NCBI GenBank assembly: GCA_019096195.1
Contig: JAGTXK010000227.1
Span: forward strand, 61,471-125,470
DNA length: 64,000 bases
Direction of reading: 5' to 3'
Source of the DNA: Boletus sp. NGJ
Taxonomy: Eukaryota > Basidiomycota > Agaricomycetes > Boletales > Boletaceae
Shown piece after piece: positions 22,827-34,248 of the stretch. The notes under the pieces are model-generated. The model saw only the letters and a program-made list of their open reading frames with translations. It ran no database searches and was not told the origin of the DNA. The translations under genes and the position numbers were made by a program. Position 1 is the first letter of the stretch. Each line of letters opens with the position of its first letter.

Positions 22827-24852
22827 ATGATACGACTCGTGAACCTGGGTTTTCAAAATTTTGGTGCTGTAGCACTTGCTGCTGTATTTTCTATATGGTT
22901 ATACAAGCGCAAAGCACACCACAAGCCTTATCCTCCGGGCTTGTGGACTCGAACCATACCATTTATTGGGAGCGCAATCAGCTTTGACTTTGCATCACCT
23001 TATCTGGCCTACACAAAATGGGCAAAGACGTATGGTGAGTAGATCCCTGGTGATTATCGTTCGTTTCTTGTTCACATCTGCATAGGCGATATTGTTCACA
23101 CACGTATCCTCGGCGATCATGTCGTCGTCCTCAGCAATGAGACAAAATTGAAGGGTCTAACGGAGGGATCCCGTTCAGCCGTTTACGCCTCCCGACTTCA
23201 TTTTCATTTATTCAAGCGGTGCAATCTTTCCATTCTTCGGACAGCACGCGAAATTTAGCACGTTGTAGGTTCGGGGTCGACTTCCATACGGCAATGATCC
23301 CATACGGCTCCGAATGGCGCCAACACAGGTCATCAGAATCACCATTAGTGCATCATCGAGTTTTGATTGGGATACAGAGTCCTCCTTCATCAAGCGATGC
23401 ACCCTGAGGTAATCGAGGATCATAAAGAACTTTTCATGGACAAAGCAAAGTCATTGGTTCTCCTTGATAAGATTATCCCAGAGAATTTAGGAGAATCGTT
23501 GAAACAGTGAGATTCGTTTACTTACTTCCAGAACGTACTCACCGGATACACAGGTTTGCCGCGGCTATAGCCCTGGAATTCACATACGGCTACTAGGCTC
23601 AGCATGATGACGTCGTCATCAACGCTACTCTGGAACATGCGTCGTCCTCGCTCGTTGGGCGAATGTCACCGGAGATGGCTTCCTTGATCCACAAATTTCC
23701 GATTTGTAGGTTCTCTGTCTCTAGTGTGGTGGATGTTAGACTATCGATCCCTTTCTGCGTATCTTGCAGTCGACTACATTCCAGGGTTTATGCTTGGCAT
23801 GTCATCCGGCCAGAAATTGGTCTCGATGGTGAAAGATATACCATACGAGACCTTGAAGCAGAATCTGGTGCGCTTTTGACCCCATCGCGATGGTGTTTCA
23901 AATTCATCCGAGCATTAAGGGATCCGCATCTGAAAAACATTCTGCTATGGACACTGTGCTGAGGAGTCAGGAAGAATCCAAGACACGCGCATCAGAGCTT
24001 ACATCGAAGAACGTTGCTGCGACCATTTACATCTGTAGGTTCCTGCAGTGCAATACGTTTGTGGGCTGACTGTGGTACCGCCAGCTGCGATTTATAATGT
24101 GACTAAACGCCACTGTGCATACCGTTCTACTAATGAATTGTCGTGTTAGATCGCCGCTACACTATAGACGTTTTTGTTGACAATGTTCATGTTCCCCGAA
24201 AAGCAGAAAAGGGCCATATTCGAAGACTACTACATCCCAAAAGGTCGACCTACGTGCGATGCCACATATCAACTCTGCTAATGTTCCCGGTTGTAGGATC
24301 ACTCGTCAGATTCAATACGTGGTACGTTTGGGCTCCATCGTCACATTGATCCCTTTATATGAATGCACCCCTAGGGCGGTATCCCGCGCACGCAAAGATC
24401 CAGAATCATTCGAGCCAGAGAGACATCTACTCCCAGACGGAGAGGTATCTCCAGAATCTCGCATCAGTAGTGGTTTTCTGCATGGAAACTTTGGCTTCGG
24501 AAGACGGCGAGTAGTAACCAGTATAAAATATGCATTTCACTGACATCTGCAAAACACCTCTCTTTTCAGCGTTTGCCCAGGACGAGTGTACGCAGATAAC
24601 ATGCTGTAGGCTTGCGTCGTACAAATCGTTGCTACGCTGACAATCTCTGGCAAGGGATCTGAGCAAGTAAAGGAGAACAATGCATCCAACCCGAGATACG
24701 AAGGCAGTTTCACGGCGTAAGCGAAGTTGTGTCTGGGCGTGGATAGAGTACTGACATCGACACTGTTGTACAGACGCCCGAAAGTATTCCAGCACAACAT
24801 CACGGTTCGTTCTCGTAGTAGAGAAGCACTCCTCCGTGAAGCCATCCATTAG
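22827..24852 (+). pseudogene. Cytochrome P450 pseudogene (P450-2)
   Basis: The 5' half reads well: membrane anchor, hinge KPYPPGLWTRTIPFIGSA, GDIVHTRILGDHVVVLSNE, FHTAMIPYGSEWRQHR, QAMHPEVIEDHKELFMDKAK and FAAAIALEFTYGY. Directly after FTYGY an in-frame TAG (23594-23596) replaces the expected codon. Further on, YIPGFMLGMSSGQKLVSMVK is recognisable. The sequence then jumps from FMFPEKQKRA to DYYIPKG near 24,213-24,222, deleting the entire K-helix ExxR region. The haem loop FGFGRR...CPGR needs a frameshift across its intron, and a second TAG (24607-24609) follows. It is clearly non-functional. Its C-terminal exon was also copied into fragment A. Confidence 0.88.
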
Positions 24853-25145
24853 GGGCTGACTTTCGTGTTCCTGATGTTATGAATGCAATCTCCGCTGCTC
24901 TTGTTACATCTGGCTACTCGATCATCCTTCTCTTCCAATTATTGTAATCCTTTCCAGCCTTTCCAGTTCTGAGAGCAACTAGAAATTCTACGATTTTTTG
25001 GCTGCTCGCTCGCGTATAAACATAAAAACGAAACATTTGTACATTCTCAATCAAGCTACATCATGTATGCACATATGAATCAAACAGGAACTTCTCGACT
25101 GATGCTCCACAAATACGTTTCTCCACAAAAGTTTGTATCGTCGGT

Positions 25146-27489
25146 TCACAGCGCCTCAACCTTCAGAGGCAAGGCGAGTGACCCCGTCTCTGCGACGCTC
25201 GGAAACTGGAGACCAGACGAACGCCATACTATCTCCCCATCTGCCAACGTGAATTTGAAGGCACTCAGGAGAAGTAAGATCACCACCTCTGAACAGAAGT
25301 GTCATGACGCTAGCGCAGCACAAGATGAAAGGAACACACTAAGTTCCAGCAAACCAAATTGGAACCTAAACCAGTTGATCAGAGATGAGCTGCGGATTTG
25401 CAATACATACCCCCTATCATGAGAGATTAGCATGGCAAAACGGAGAGCAAATAAAGTCATACATACAGACATGCAGAGCTCCCACCCCAAAAAGTCATCC
25501 TTCACGAAACAGGGCATGACGTTAGATGACTCGCGTAGGATAGAATCCGAAACGCCTACATGTGGGAATAAATGCCAGGCAAGCTCGAGTTCACCACCGT
25601 GTCAGGCAACGGAGATAGCCAGCGCTCCGGTTTGAATTCCAGTACATCCTCACCCCAGATTTGAGCGGACGTGTTGGGCATCAATATACTAGCAAACACG
25701 GTTGTCCCAGCTGGTACATGCACCTGGTAGGTCTTATGGCCGTCTCGTCCTATAATTGCATTTTCCAAGGGCAGAACGGTGTCTTTGATGGCACTGAATG
25801 GAGATAAGGGTCAACCATCCATGAAGTCAAACGCGGGGGCCTTACCATCTCAATAGCGCAGGCACTGGGGCGTGCCTGATCGTGCTTGAGCAAACTCCTG
25901 CTTGAGAAAATCGATACGACTCACAAGCGTAGCACCTCGCGGATAAAGGCATCAGTGTAAGTAAAATTGGTCAATGTTTTGAATTCTAATTCTTCCGTTG
26001 TGTTTTGTTCACGAGAAAGGCGGTGTTCCTCGCGGATCCGATCCTGCATGGCTGGATTCTGTGCTAGCACATGGAGCAATCGGGAGAGGGCAGAAGAGGT
26101 GGTGTCGACGGCTCCAAAAATTAAGGCGTTAATGTGCCCAAGCAAGTGGGAATCTGGCAAAACGTTCTCCGGCTTTCCGCGCATGTTATTGCGTACTACG
26201 TAAATTAAGCTAAGTGATCGGAAGACATGCAAAAAAAGACCGATGCACGAACGCAATACAGTCATGAGATCTTTCTCGAGCCTCATCTGTTCTGTAGGTT
26301 GGTGAAGTAATGTGGTTTTTCTCGATGAAAGTAGTTTCTTCGAGCTTTCGTCCATCACGCGGACAAGGTAGACCAATTCTCGTAGAGACCTGGATGGGAT
26401 AGTACGCGCCAAAAAACGACGAACCGCCAGAGGAAATAACGGGGCCAACGTCCTGGCCACTGTATTCTGGAATAGCTGAGTACTGAATTGGGTTGATATT
26501 AGAAACGAACCGGAGAGACTGAACTGGACGTACGGCAAATTCTTCACAGCTAACGCATATTCATCAGGCTTATCGTCAGTGAATTTGTCGAAACTGTATC
26601 CTATCTATTGATGAATCAAGGTGTGGGTGGGTGAATTGAGTTGTAAACATACCAAGACCAGCTTTTCCAACAAGCTCCAATGCAACTCGAGTAGCCCAAG
26701 GTAGCATATCAACCTCTCTAGGATTTGCCTGGACTAAAAGATGGAGTGCATCACGAAGCTGAAAAAGAGTTAACCGGGAAGCCAAAGGAAACCAGTATAC
26801 ATACCTTCCGTGCAACTGAATCAAACACAGGAACAAGCTCTTGTATATGTGACTTGGTAAACACCGGGGTGAGCTCTTTACGGTGCTTGCGATGAACCTC
26901 TCCTGTTCGTGCCATTGTTAGCAGGGCGAAAGAGTCGTTAGCCGCTGTACCTGTGGTGCCCGGAAGACCCTGTCCAAAAAGGACTGAATTCGTGCTGTAT
27001 AAAGTAAGACTGCAGTGAACTTCTGCACATTCAGACAACTCACGCAACGACCTCGGAGGGCAATTGCCATACGGATACGTTGTTGGCGGAGATCGACTGC
27101 AATGCCAGAGGATCTGACACGAATAACTCTCGCGCCTCCGCATCAAGTTAGGATAGCTTGTCAACGACCAACACCACAAACAGTTCATACCCCGAAAACA
27201 CCATTGAGTCTCACCACGCCGCCATATTCTTTTGTAATGTCTTCCATAAATTTAATACCTTCGGTTGGATGCCACATTTGCGGCCGGTTCCCTGACAAAG
27301 GCAGTAAGTAAATCCACATCGATCCAAAGGCATCGGAAATTGAATGCCTTGGATCCATCGCTCGGATCTTGGGCCCCGAATCTTGTCCAGAGGATGCGAC
27401 ACGAAGAATCTCTTTGCAACCCACCACGTCACAGCACCAGCAACAGCGGAAACAAGCAGCCAGGAGTTAGATACGAACAAAGACACCAT
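25146..27489 (-). CDS. Cytochrome P450 (P450-3), CYP5150-like style, unusual splicing
   Basis: The start at 27489 gives a signal anchor followed by HPLDKIRGPRSERWIQG. Later exons read WHPTEGIKFMEDITKEYGGV, GEVHRKHRKELTPVF, LPWATRVALELVGKAGLG, the I-helix INALIFGAVDTTSSALSRL (a good AGxDT variant), K-helix FIREVLRL, EFKPERWLSPLP and the pre-haem GIYSHMMTFWGG. The haem motif becomes FWGGSSACLG followed by FQFGLLEL only if a 3-nt exon (GGG, near 25,421) is included between two 45-53 bp introns. The arginine of FxxGxRxC is Ser here. The first intron (about 27,290-27,350) fits only as GC-AG. The last exon, LLLSAFKFTLADGEIVW to PLKVEAL, ends at 25146. No stop was found, so it is probably functional, with a question over haem-propionate contacts. 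Confidence 0.82.
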
Positions 27490-28178
27490 ATTGAGATAAA
27501 ATGGGCGTTGCCAACCCAAAAGCACAGTTCACTAAAGCCCTGTACCCACTCTTTAAGTAAAAGAGAGGCGTGAGATATATGACTCGGAGTCGCCACTTGT
27601 TCGTACTACTGTCACTATTTCCGACAGTACGCAAACTCAGTACGGGGGTCCAGGGTCCTATTTCGGATATTTCCGGCCTGTCAATATCCAACCCTTGAGA
27701 ATATTGACATGCGATTCCGCATCAATGTCACTGAAAACGGCTGTGGATGATGTGTATTAATGAAAACCACTGCTTTCACAGCTGGAACCAGTACGAAGGG
27801 CAGAATCTATATCTTTGATGGTGCCGCAACAAATACCTGGCGACTACATGGGGTCAAACACGGCTTTTTTTTCACATCTCAAGATAGTGCTACCGGAGAA
27901 TGCCGGAGTCGATCTGCAGTGGTATTGGAGAGGCCAGGATAGGGAGCACCACCTCCGCTCCTCAGTTCCTCCGGCTCTGCCCTTAGCCCTGACCCTCCTC
28001 TGTCCATAGCTCACACCGCCCAGTATCCTGATCGAGTAAGTCGTACAAGTTGGCCTACATGCAAAAGCGAGGCTGACCTTTTTTGTGATCACTCACAAGC
28101 GTTATAAAAAAAAACATAAATAGGACGCTCGCCGTCAGCAATATCCACTGAACCTCCGAGATATCTTCCTGTTTCTTC
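27490..28178. promoter_or_regulatory. Bidirectional promoter region between P450-3 and P450-4
   Basis: About 690 bp separate the start codons of the divergent P450-3 (minus) and P450-4 (plus). No coding segment is evident. Shared control of the two genes is likely from the arrangement. No specific binding site is asserted. Confidence 0.45.
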
Positions 28179-30147
28179 ATGGCATTTTCTCTTAGCTTGA
28201 ACAGCCTTGCAGTATTAATCAGCTTGGCTTTTGTGTGCCGCATGGTATTCCTCACCGCCAAGGATCCTGGGCCGCGCATTACCTCACTCCGGGGTATATC
28301 GCTCTATCATGCGTGTAATTTTGTGACCACTCGGTATTGGTTCATGCGATCTGCTCTCAAATCGGCTCCACTTTTTCAGTTCTGGTTCGCCGGTAAACGC
28401 GTCATCGGAGTGTCTGGCGATTCTTGGAGGAAGATTTTCTTTACCCAAAAGGTTCATACATCTTTGCAGCTTTACCTTCCGCTGAACAGGCTACAGGATC
28501 TCAACTTCGAGCAGGGCTATATTGAGTTAAACTTCCCTGCCCCAGAGGTCCACATTGACAACGGGGGTGAGGTGGAAGGTAATAGCTCCGGCCAGGATCA
28601 AGATCCAGGGTTATTCGCCAGGCGTCTCCAGTTGCTATTGAGTAACACTCGTATCGCGGCCAGTACGCTCTCTCAATGATCTGTTACTTTCAAAAGATTC
28701 ATTGCAAAATAGTATTACCAGCACTGCTTGACGACATTCACTCACAGACTACTCATTTCGGGCACGAAGGGAAATTCAACCCATTCAACGAGATTTACAA
28801 AGTAAGACTGGTTCTTTCAAGTCTGAGTCAAAGGTTTAGTTCTGTACTGTTCCTGCAGACCGTGTTTCGAATGACTGTCCGCATGGCATCATGTCGATCG
28901 CTTGCCGAGAATAATCATCATCTGAGCCGTCTGGGCAGTTTATATGAAGTACTTAACACTACCTGCACTCCTCTGGGTATTATCGCACCATGGCTTCCCG
29001 TTTTGGGCGCCTCCAGACGAACCACGGTTGTTCAGCAGATGTCTGAAATCGTTCGCCAATTTGTCGTCGAACGAACCCGACCTGAAGCATTTGGAGAAGA
29101 CACGATAGATATTCTCCTTCGCGATGGCATGGATGTCACTGGTGTAGTAAACGTGAGTCCTTGCACCCGCAGAAATGAGATAGGTGGATCATTTATCCTC
29201 ACAGTTTGTTATGCGCCTGATTTTCGCTGGCACGATCAACACTGGCATGAATGGTACTCAGTATATTTGATCTTCTGATTTGTGGATTTGAAGCCTCGTT
29301 CTAGCATGTTGGCTACTGTTGTTCCTTGCGACGGACGCCGCTTGGAAGAGCAAGGTCACCTCAGAAATTTTGCAAGTGATCTCAAAACACACCCTGCTCC
29401 CTGAATCATCGCCACTTCACCATCGACTTGCCTCCATTCCTGTTAACGCGTGGGAAAACGATATGCCTTCATTGGACCAGGTCATTCGGGAGACGCTGCG
29501 TCTCATCATGGCGCATATGACTGGGCTTCGAAAGATTGAACAGCGAGATATTTTCTTGGGCGATGTTATGATTCCACGAAATTGTAAAGAATATTTATTC
29601 TTGTTCTCATATCACGGGCTCACGCTGCGATTAACCATTTAGCCTTTCTCGCATATTCATTTGCGGATGCTCATCTGGACCCCAAAGTATTATTTTATTG
29701 ACAATCTGGAAGACTTGAACTTAGAAAATATAATTCCAGATATACACGGAACCTCTGAAATTCGATCCTGACCGCTTCTCTCCTTCAAGAGCCGAGGAGA
29801 AGAGGACACCACATGCTTATCTTGCATGGGGCTCAGGCAGGCACCCTTGCCCAGGATCGCGGGTATGTTTCTTCATCGTGATTCTGCCAACGCACACAGA
29901 CACATGTGTACCAGATTGCAAAGCTGGAGCTTAGGATCATTGTGGCATACTTTCTGGCAGGCTATGAATTCGAGCTAGTCGATCGTAAAGGTGCTCCGTT
30001 GATTAACATCCCTGAGCCCAACTACGACACCCTGACTGTGGTACGTGGATCCTTACACCTACACACTTGGTCTCACACACCCCGTAGGTATGTCCCGTGC
30101 AAGAAGCTCTTCTGAAATACAGGACGAACCCCGTGGTTATCTTGTAA
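28179..30147 (+). CDS. Cytochrome P450 (P450-4), CYP51-like group with AGxNT-type I-helix
   Basis: The start at 28179 opens a hydrophobic anchor (MAFSLSLNSLAVLISLAFVC). Exons continue with LPALLDDIHSQ, GKFNPFNEIYK, VFRMTVRMASCRSLAENN and GIIAPWLPVLG. The I-helix FAGTINTGMNGTWLLLF belongs to the lanosterol-demethylase-like basidiomycete P450 group that carries AGxN[TS]G instead of AGxDT. VIRETLRL is the K-helix ExxR. The final part has FDPDRFSPSRAEEKRTPHAY and the haem loop WGSGRHPCPGSR. The intron after NTRIAA (about 28,668-28,711) and the others join in phase. The likely stop is 30145-30147, after an intron near 30,041-30,088. Part of this gene (28835-29050) was copied to fragment B. It shares a promoter region with P450-3. 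Confidence 0.85.
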
Positions 30148-30574
30148 TTTCTCCATGGATCATGCTACATTTCGCATCGAGAATTCTTATCGAGCGGACG
30201 CATAAGTCGGAGTGACCGTCTCGTTTTGTACCTTTTACAGATAGGTTGCGCGCGTGCTATCGTACTTTTGTTACTGGCTTCCTTATCTTGACAGATTCCA
30301 ATTCACCCGATAGGATCTGAAACTGTGATCAAAACAAAATTATTGGGGTATTGCTTGCGGACGTTTTGCCTCCGAATCGCTCCGAGCCAGATTGACATCT
30401 CCGACCGTTCCAACTACATCCGACTCCCCCTAATGCCTATCACTAATTACGTGGATTCCGATCGTACCCATTGAAATCAGTGCACCCACGATTAAACACA
30501 TGTGAGATCTTTGGATTTTGATTTCTGCATATCCACTAACAGTAGCTCACCAAAGACTCTTCATCCTGAGAGCA

Positions 30575-32772
30575 ATGCAGCAGGCCGGCATTGTGACACT
30601 CGTCGGGGTTGGTTTGGCATATCTTGTTACGACTATCGCCAGGCGTGAACATGGATTGCCACCCGGACCACCGACTGTCCCTATCTTGGGTAACTTGCAT
30701 ATATTTCCCCGCTCAGAGTTACATATACAGTGAGTGGCACTCAGAGAGACCCATAGACTCACATTGAAAATTGTAGGTTCCAAAGATGGGCCCGAGAATG
30801 GGGTGATATCTTCACGGTGGGTGGGTCGTGTTTGAAACATTGCTCCTTTCATCCAACTCTGATTCAAAGCTCAAAATTGCATCGGGAACTATGATCGTCA
30901 TCTCAAGCGCAACTGTGGCGAAAGAACTGCTCGACAAAAGCGGATGGAATGCAAGTAACCGCCCCTCGATGTTTCTTGTTGATCAAATCACCGATGGAAA
31001 CCATATGGGCTTCATGAAAGATGGTTAGCTGTTTGTGTACCTTTACGATAGAAATTTTCTGACATGTTGTAGGCCCTCGACTGCGTACCCTCAGGAAATG
31101 GTTGAACCAGGCTTTGTCGCCTCGAACAATAGCAAAGTACATACCAGTCCAAGAGGCAGAATGTTCGCAACTCCTCTACGATATCCTCGAACATCCTGAC
31201 GTAAATTGGTTTCCTTCTCTAACCTTTCAAACAATTAAGCGTATACCACAGGCCTTTTACTATGCCACGCGCCGCTTCACCCATTCAGTTGCCAAAGCTA
31301 TTGTGTATGGAGTTCGGATACCTCACTACACCTCACACGATGCATCGACATTTTTCGAAACCCTTCATGCTCTTGAGCACACCGTCAGCCCCGGAACGCA
31401 TCCTCCGATTGATATCTTAACTTTCCTGAAGTATGTTCCAAGGAGATGGGCGCCATGGATTCGAGAGTGTGAAGATGTGCGTCAACGAAGAGACAGGTTA
31501 CTTTGGCGGTTCTACAAGGAATGTGAAGCCCGAGTGAAAAAAGGAGAAGACCCTCGTTCCATGGTCGAGGACATGATTATGAAGGAGGAAGAACTCGCCA
31601 TGGACAGGGCGACTGTGGCGTGCGCACATCAATTATTCGATCCATAACTAACGGCTGAAGCGCTTGTTCCAGACACCTAGGAGTCGTTATGCTGGAAGCA
31701 GGAACGGATACCTCCGCGACATATATTCAATCTTTGATCCTACTTCTGTGTGCATTTCCACATGTTGCGAAAGTTGCACAAAGCGCTTTGGATTCTGTTG
31801 TCGGAGATGCAAGACTTCCCATCTTGGAGGACATGAAAGAGCTGCCATACGTTACGGCCCTTGTCAAGGAGGTTGTTCATTGCACTGTTCCACATTCCAC
31901 ATGACTGACATGTATACATTAGGTAGTCAGGTACAGACCAATGCTACCAATGGGACTGCCCCATGCGATGGTCGATAGTGATTCTGTGAGTCATGTGAAC
32001 AATAAATGCATAATATCTAGATGTCTGAATTCCCTACAGTACGGAGGATATTTTATCCCTCGTGATGCGACAATCGTGCTGAATATATGTGCGCTTGCAT
32101 GTCATCCAACCTGCCGTTTTCTCGACAACATTACTCAGGGGCGATCTTTCACGACCCAGAGCTCTTCGAGAAGCCTGAGGTATTTGAACCTGAACGATAC
32201 ATGAAGAACAAATTTGGAACCAAAACGGAGGAACATGGTAAAGATTTGCGGGATACCCTCGTATTCGGGGCAGGCAGGGTATGCATAATTATCACATGCG
32301 GCAATTGCAGTAAGCTTATCATGGAATGGACCAGCGGATCTGTCCTGGGATGCACATCGCTGAGCATACGATGGTCCGTCTTATACTCTTGTATATGTCG
32401 TTGTGTTTAATGCTCATGCAGGAATTGACAACGTTGCGACTGCTTTGGGCCTTTGACTTTCACCCCGTGAGAGACCAAGTAACGGCACAACCCATTGAGC
32501 TTGATATTGAGGACTACACTAGCGTAAGACCGAGTCCTTGTTATTTGAGCAGCGCGTCCAATGAAGACCTTTGATCTTGTCAGACTATCACCCTTGCTCC
32601 CCGCCCATTCCGTTGCCAAATCGTTCCTCGATCACCTCACCGTGCTCGTGTTATCAGAAGATCTTTTGCTGATGCGACGAACACCTTAAAACTCTTCGAG
32701 GATGGCCTGAGACAAGAAGAAATAGAGGAACTTCACTCACTGCGAGAAGGGCAAGAGATCTCTTTCGAATGA
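30575..32772 (+). CDS. Cytochrome P450 (P450-5), complete
   Basis: Hydrophobic anchor, then HGLPPGPPTVPILGNLHIFP, WAREWGDIF, LKIASGTMIVISSATVAKEL, RPSMFLVDQI, RLRTLRKWLNQALSPRTIAK, the I-helix VMLEAGTDTSATYIQSL (canonical AGTDTS), the K-helix VKEVVRYRP (ExxR across an intron), YFIPRDATIV, FEPERYMKNKFG and a haem loop FGAGRRICPGMHIAEHT across an intron. The terminal exon, TLAPRPFRCQIVPRSP, continues to EGQEISFE and stops at 32772. An in-frame ATG 57 nt upstream (30518) could give a longer N-terminus. It has the cleanest set of P450 signatures in the window and is the best candidate for the main hydroxylase. It converges on the SDR gene. Confidence 0.88.
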
Positions 32773-32974
32773 AGGGTGTAAGTCCGAATATCTGGGAATG
32801 GCAATTCGAAGCCAGGGCATTTCCAGTCGGACATTCATATAAGTGTCCTCAATGTACAATATATACTATTCCATACGATTTCTCGACCATCTCCCAATCC
32901 GCTGTGTAAAAGCCCTTTGATTCTCATCGTGTGTGGAGTCGGACCACGACCAACTCAAAGAACAAACCATTTAA

Positions 32975-33883
32975 TCACCGTGGTTTATCCGCAACAATGG
33001 ACTTGGAGCCATCATAGTTGCGCAACTGACCGCCATCTTCAATCGTCATGCGACTCACGAACGATATACAATGCCCAACGGATTCAGATGCTGTCATTGG
33101 AGCGATACCAAAATCGTCCATGTCGGTTTTCGCACCTCCGGGAGAAAGTGAAACAAATATGAGTCCTCGATCCTTGAATCTAGCCGAGTTGGATAAGCGG
33201 ACAAAAAAGACGATGCGACCCATGACTTACTCCAGCTGAAAGTTGAGGGTCGCAGTTGCCAGTGCTGCCTTGCTCGCAGAGTAACTCGCCAGCTGCATCA
33301 CCAACTCCTCGTGTTTCGCTCGATCGGCCCCGAGAGAGGACAAGTTAACGACCTTTTTCTCTTCTCCGGAGAGCAGTTGTGGAATAAGGGCATTGGTGAA
33401 GAACACCGGCCCAAAGAGATTCACGCGGAACGTTTCGTCCCATTCTGCAAGGGTTGATTTGGATGGGCCATCAACGAAGCTTCGGCCAGTCCCGATCATC
33501 ACGGCTGCATTGTTGATTAGAATGTCAACGCGTCCACCACTCAGCCGTTCGATAGACTTTGCAACGTCCTAAACACCTCTGGATGTCAAATCATCGGACA
33601 ATGTGGGTAAAAACAACTTACGCCAAACGTTTCTGCCTTGCCCATGTCAGCCTCTACAACCGCGACCGTCTCTTCATCAACTATTTCGAGGAGTCTGGAT
33701 GCCGTCTTCAATAAACGAACCACGGCTATGACAAATGTGTTTGGTGTGTCTCGATACTGGCGAACCCACTCCAGCTGTGTAGATCTTTTTAGATGCGAGA
33801 TAAATCATTAAACAGACTTTGCCCACTCCGAGCCCTCTAGATGCTCCAGTGACTACGACGACCCGTCGAGCTTTTGCAGACAT
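32975..33883 (-). CDS. Short-chain dehydrogenase/reductase (classical SDR)
   Basis: NAD(P)-dependent oxidoreductase with a Rossmann fold. The start at 33883 gives MSAKARRVVVVTGASRGLGV with the cofactor motif TGxxxGxG. After introns come QYRDTPNTFVIAVVRLL, VAVVEADMGKAETFG, VDILINNAAVMIG (NNA motif), the catalytic VVNLSSLGAD and YSASKAALA (YxxxK), then FVSLSPGGAKTDM. It stops at 32975. All catalytic residues (Ser, Tyr, Lys) are present and the exons join in phase, so it looks functional. Similar proteins are annotated as C-factor-like SDRs. In this setting it could oxidise an alcohol made by the adjacent P450-5 or reduce a ketone. It is not related to the SDR fragment at 59.3 kb beyond the fold. 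Confidence 0.85.
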
Positions 33884-34248
33884 AGCTGGAGCATTCAGAT
33901 GATGTCAGACCCTGGATGCTTGAGCGAGGAGTTTGAAGGACGTACACAAGACTCGTGAAAAAAAGAAATCCGGTCGTTATCATCGTTCCATTCCGAAACG
34001 GAAAGCTATATGGGGATAAGTTGGCTGGTATTACAAGAGACCGCTTCCGTCCACCGCCGTCAGAAAGACGAACGGGTGACCCTTTTCTCATGCCAATGTC
34101 AGAGTGCAGGCTTGACGGTGTTTCACAAGATGGATCTCGAAATGACACGGTGATTACGTCCCAGAGAGCAACATAACCTAGTGGGATATATGTTGAAGCT
34201 GACAGCGTGTACTGGTGCCTATACTGTATCACGAACGGTAGTGTGACT

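Noticed and set aside
25063-25422. 119-codon plus-strand open frame
   Set aside because: It is antisense to the last exons of P450-3, whose C-terminal sequence and splice sites fit the P450 family down to 25146.
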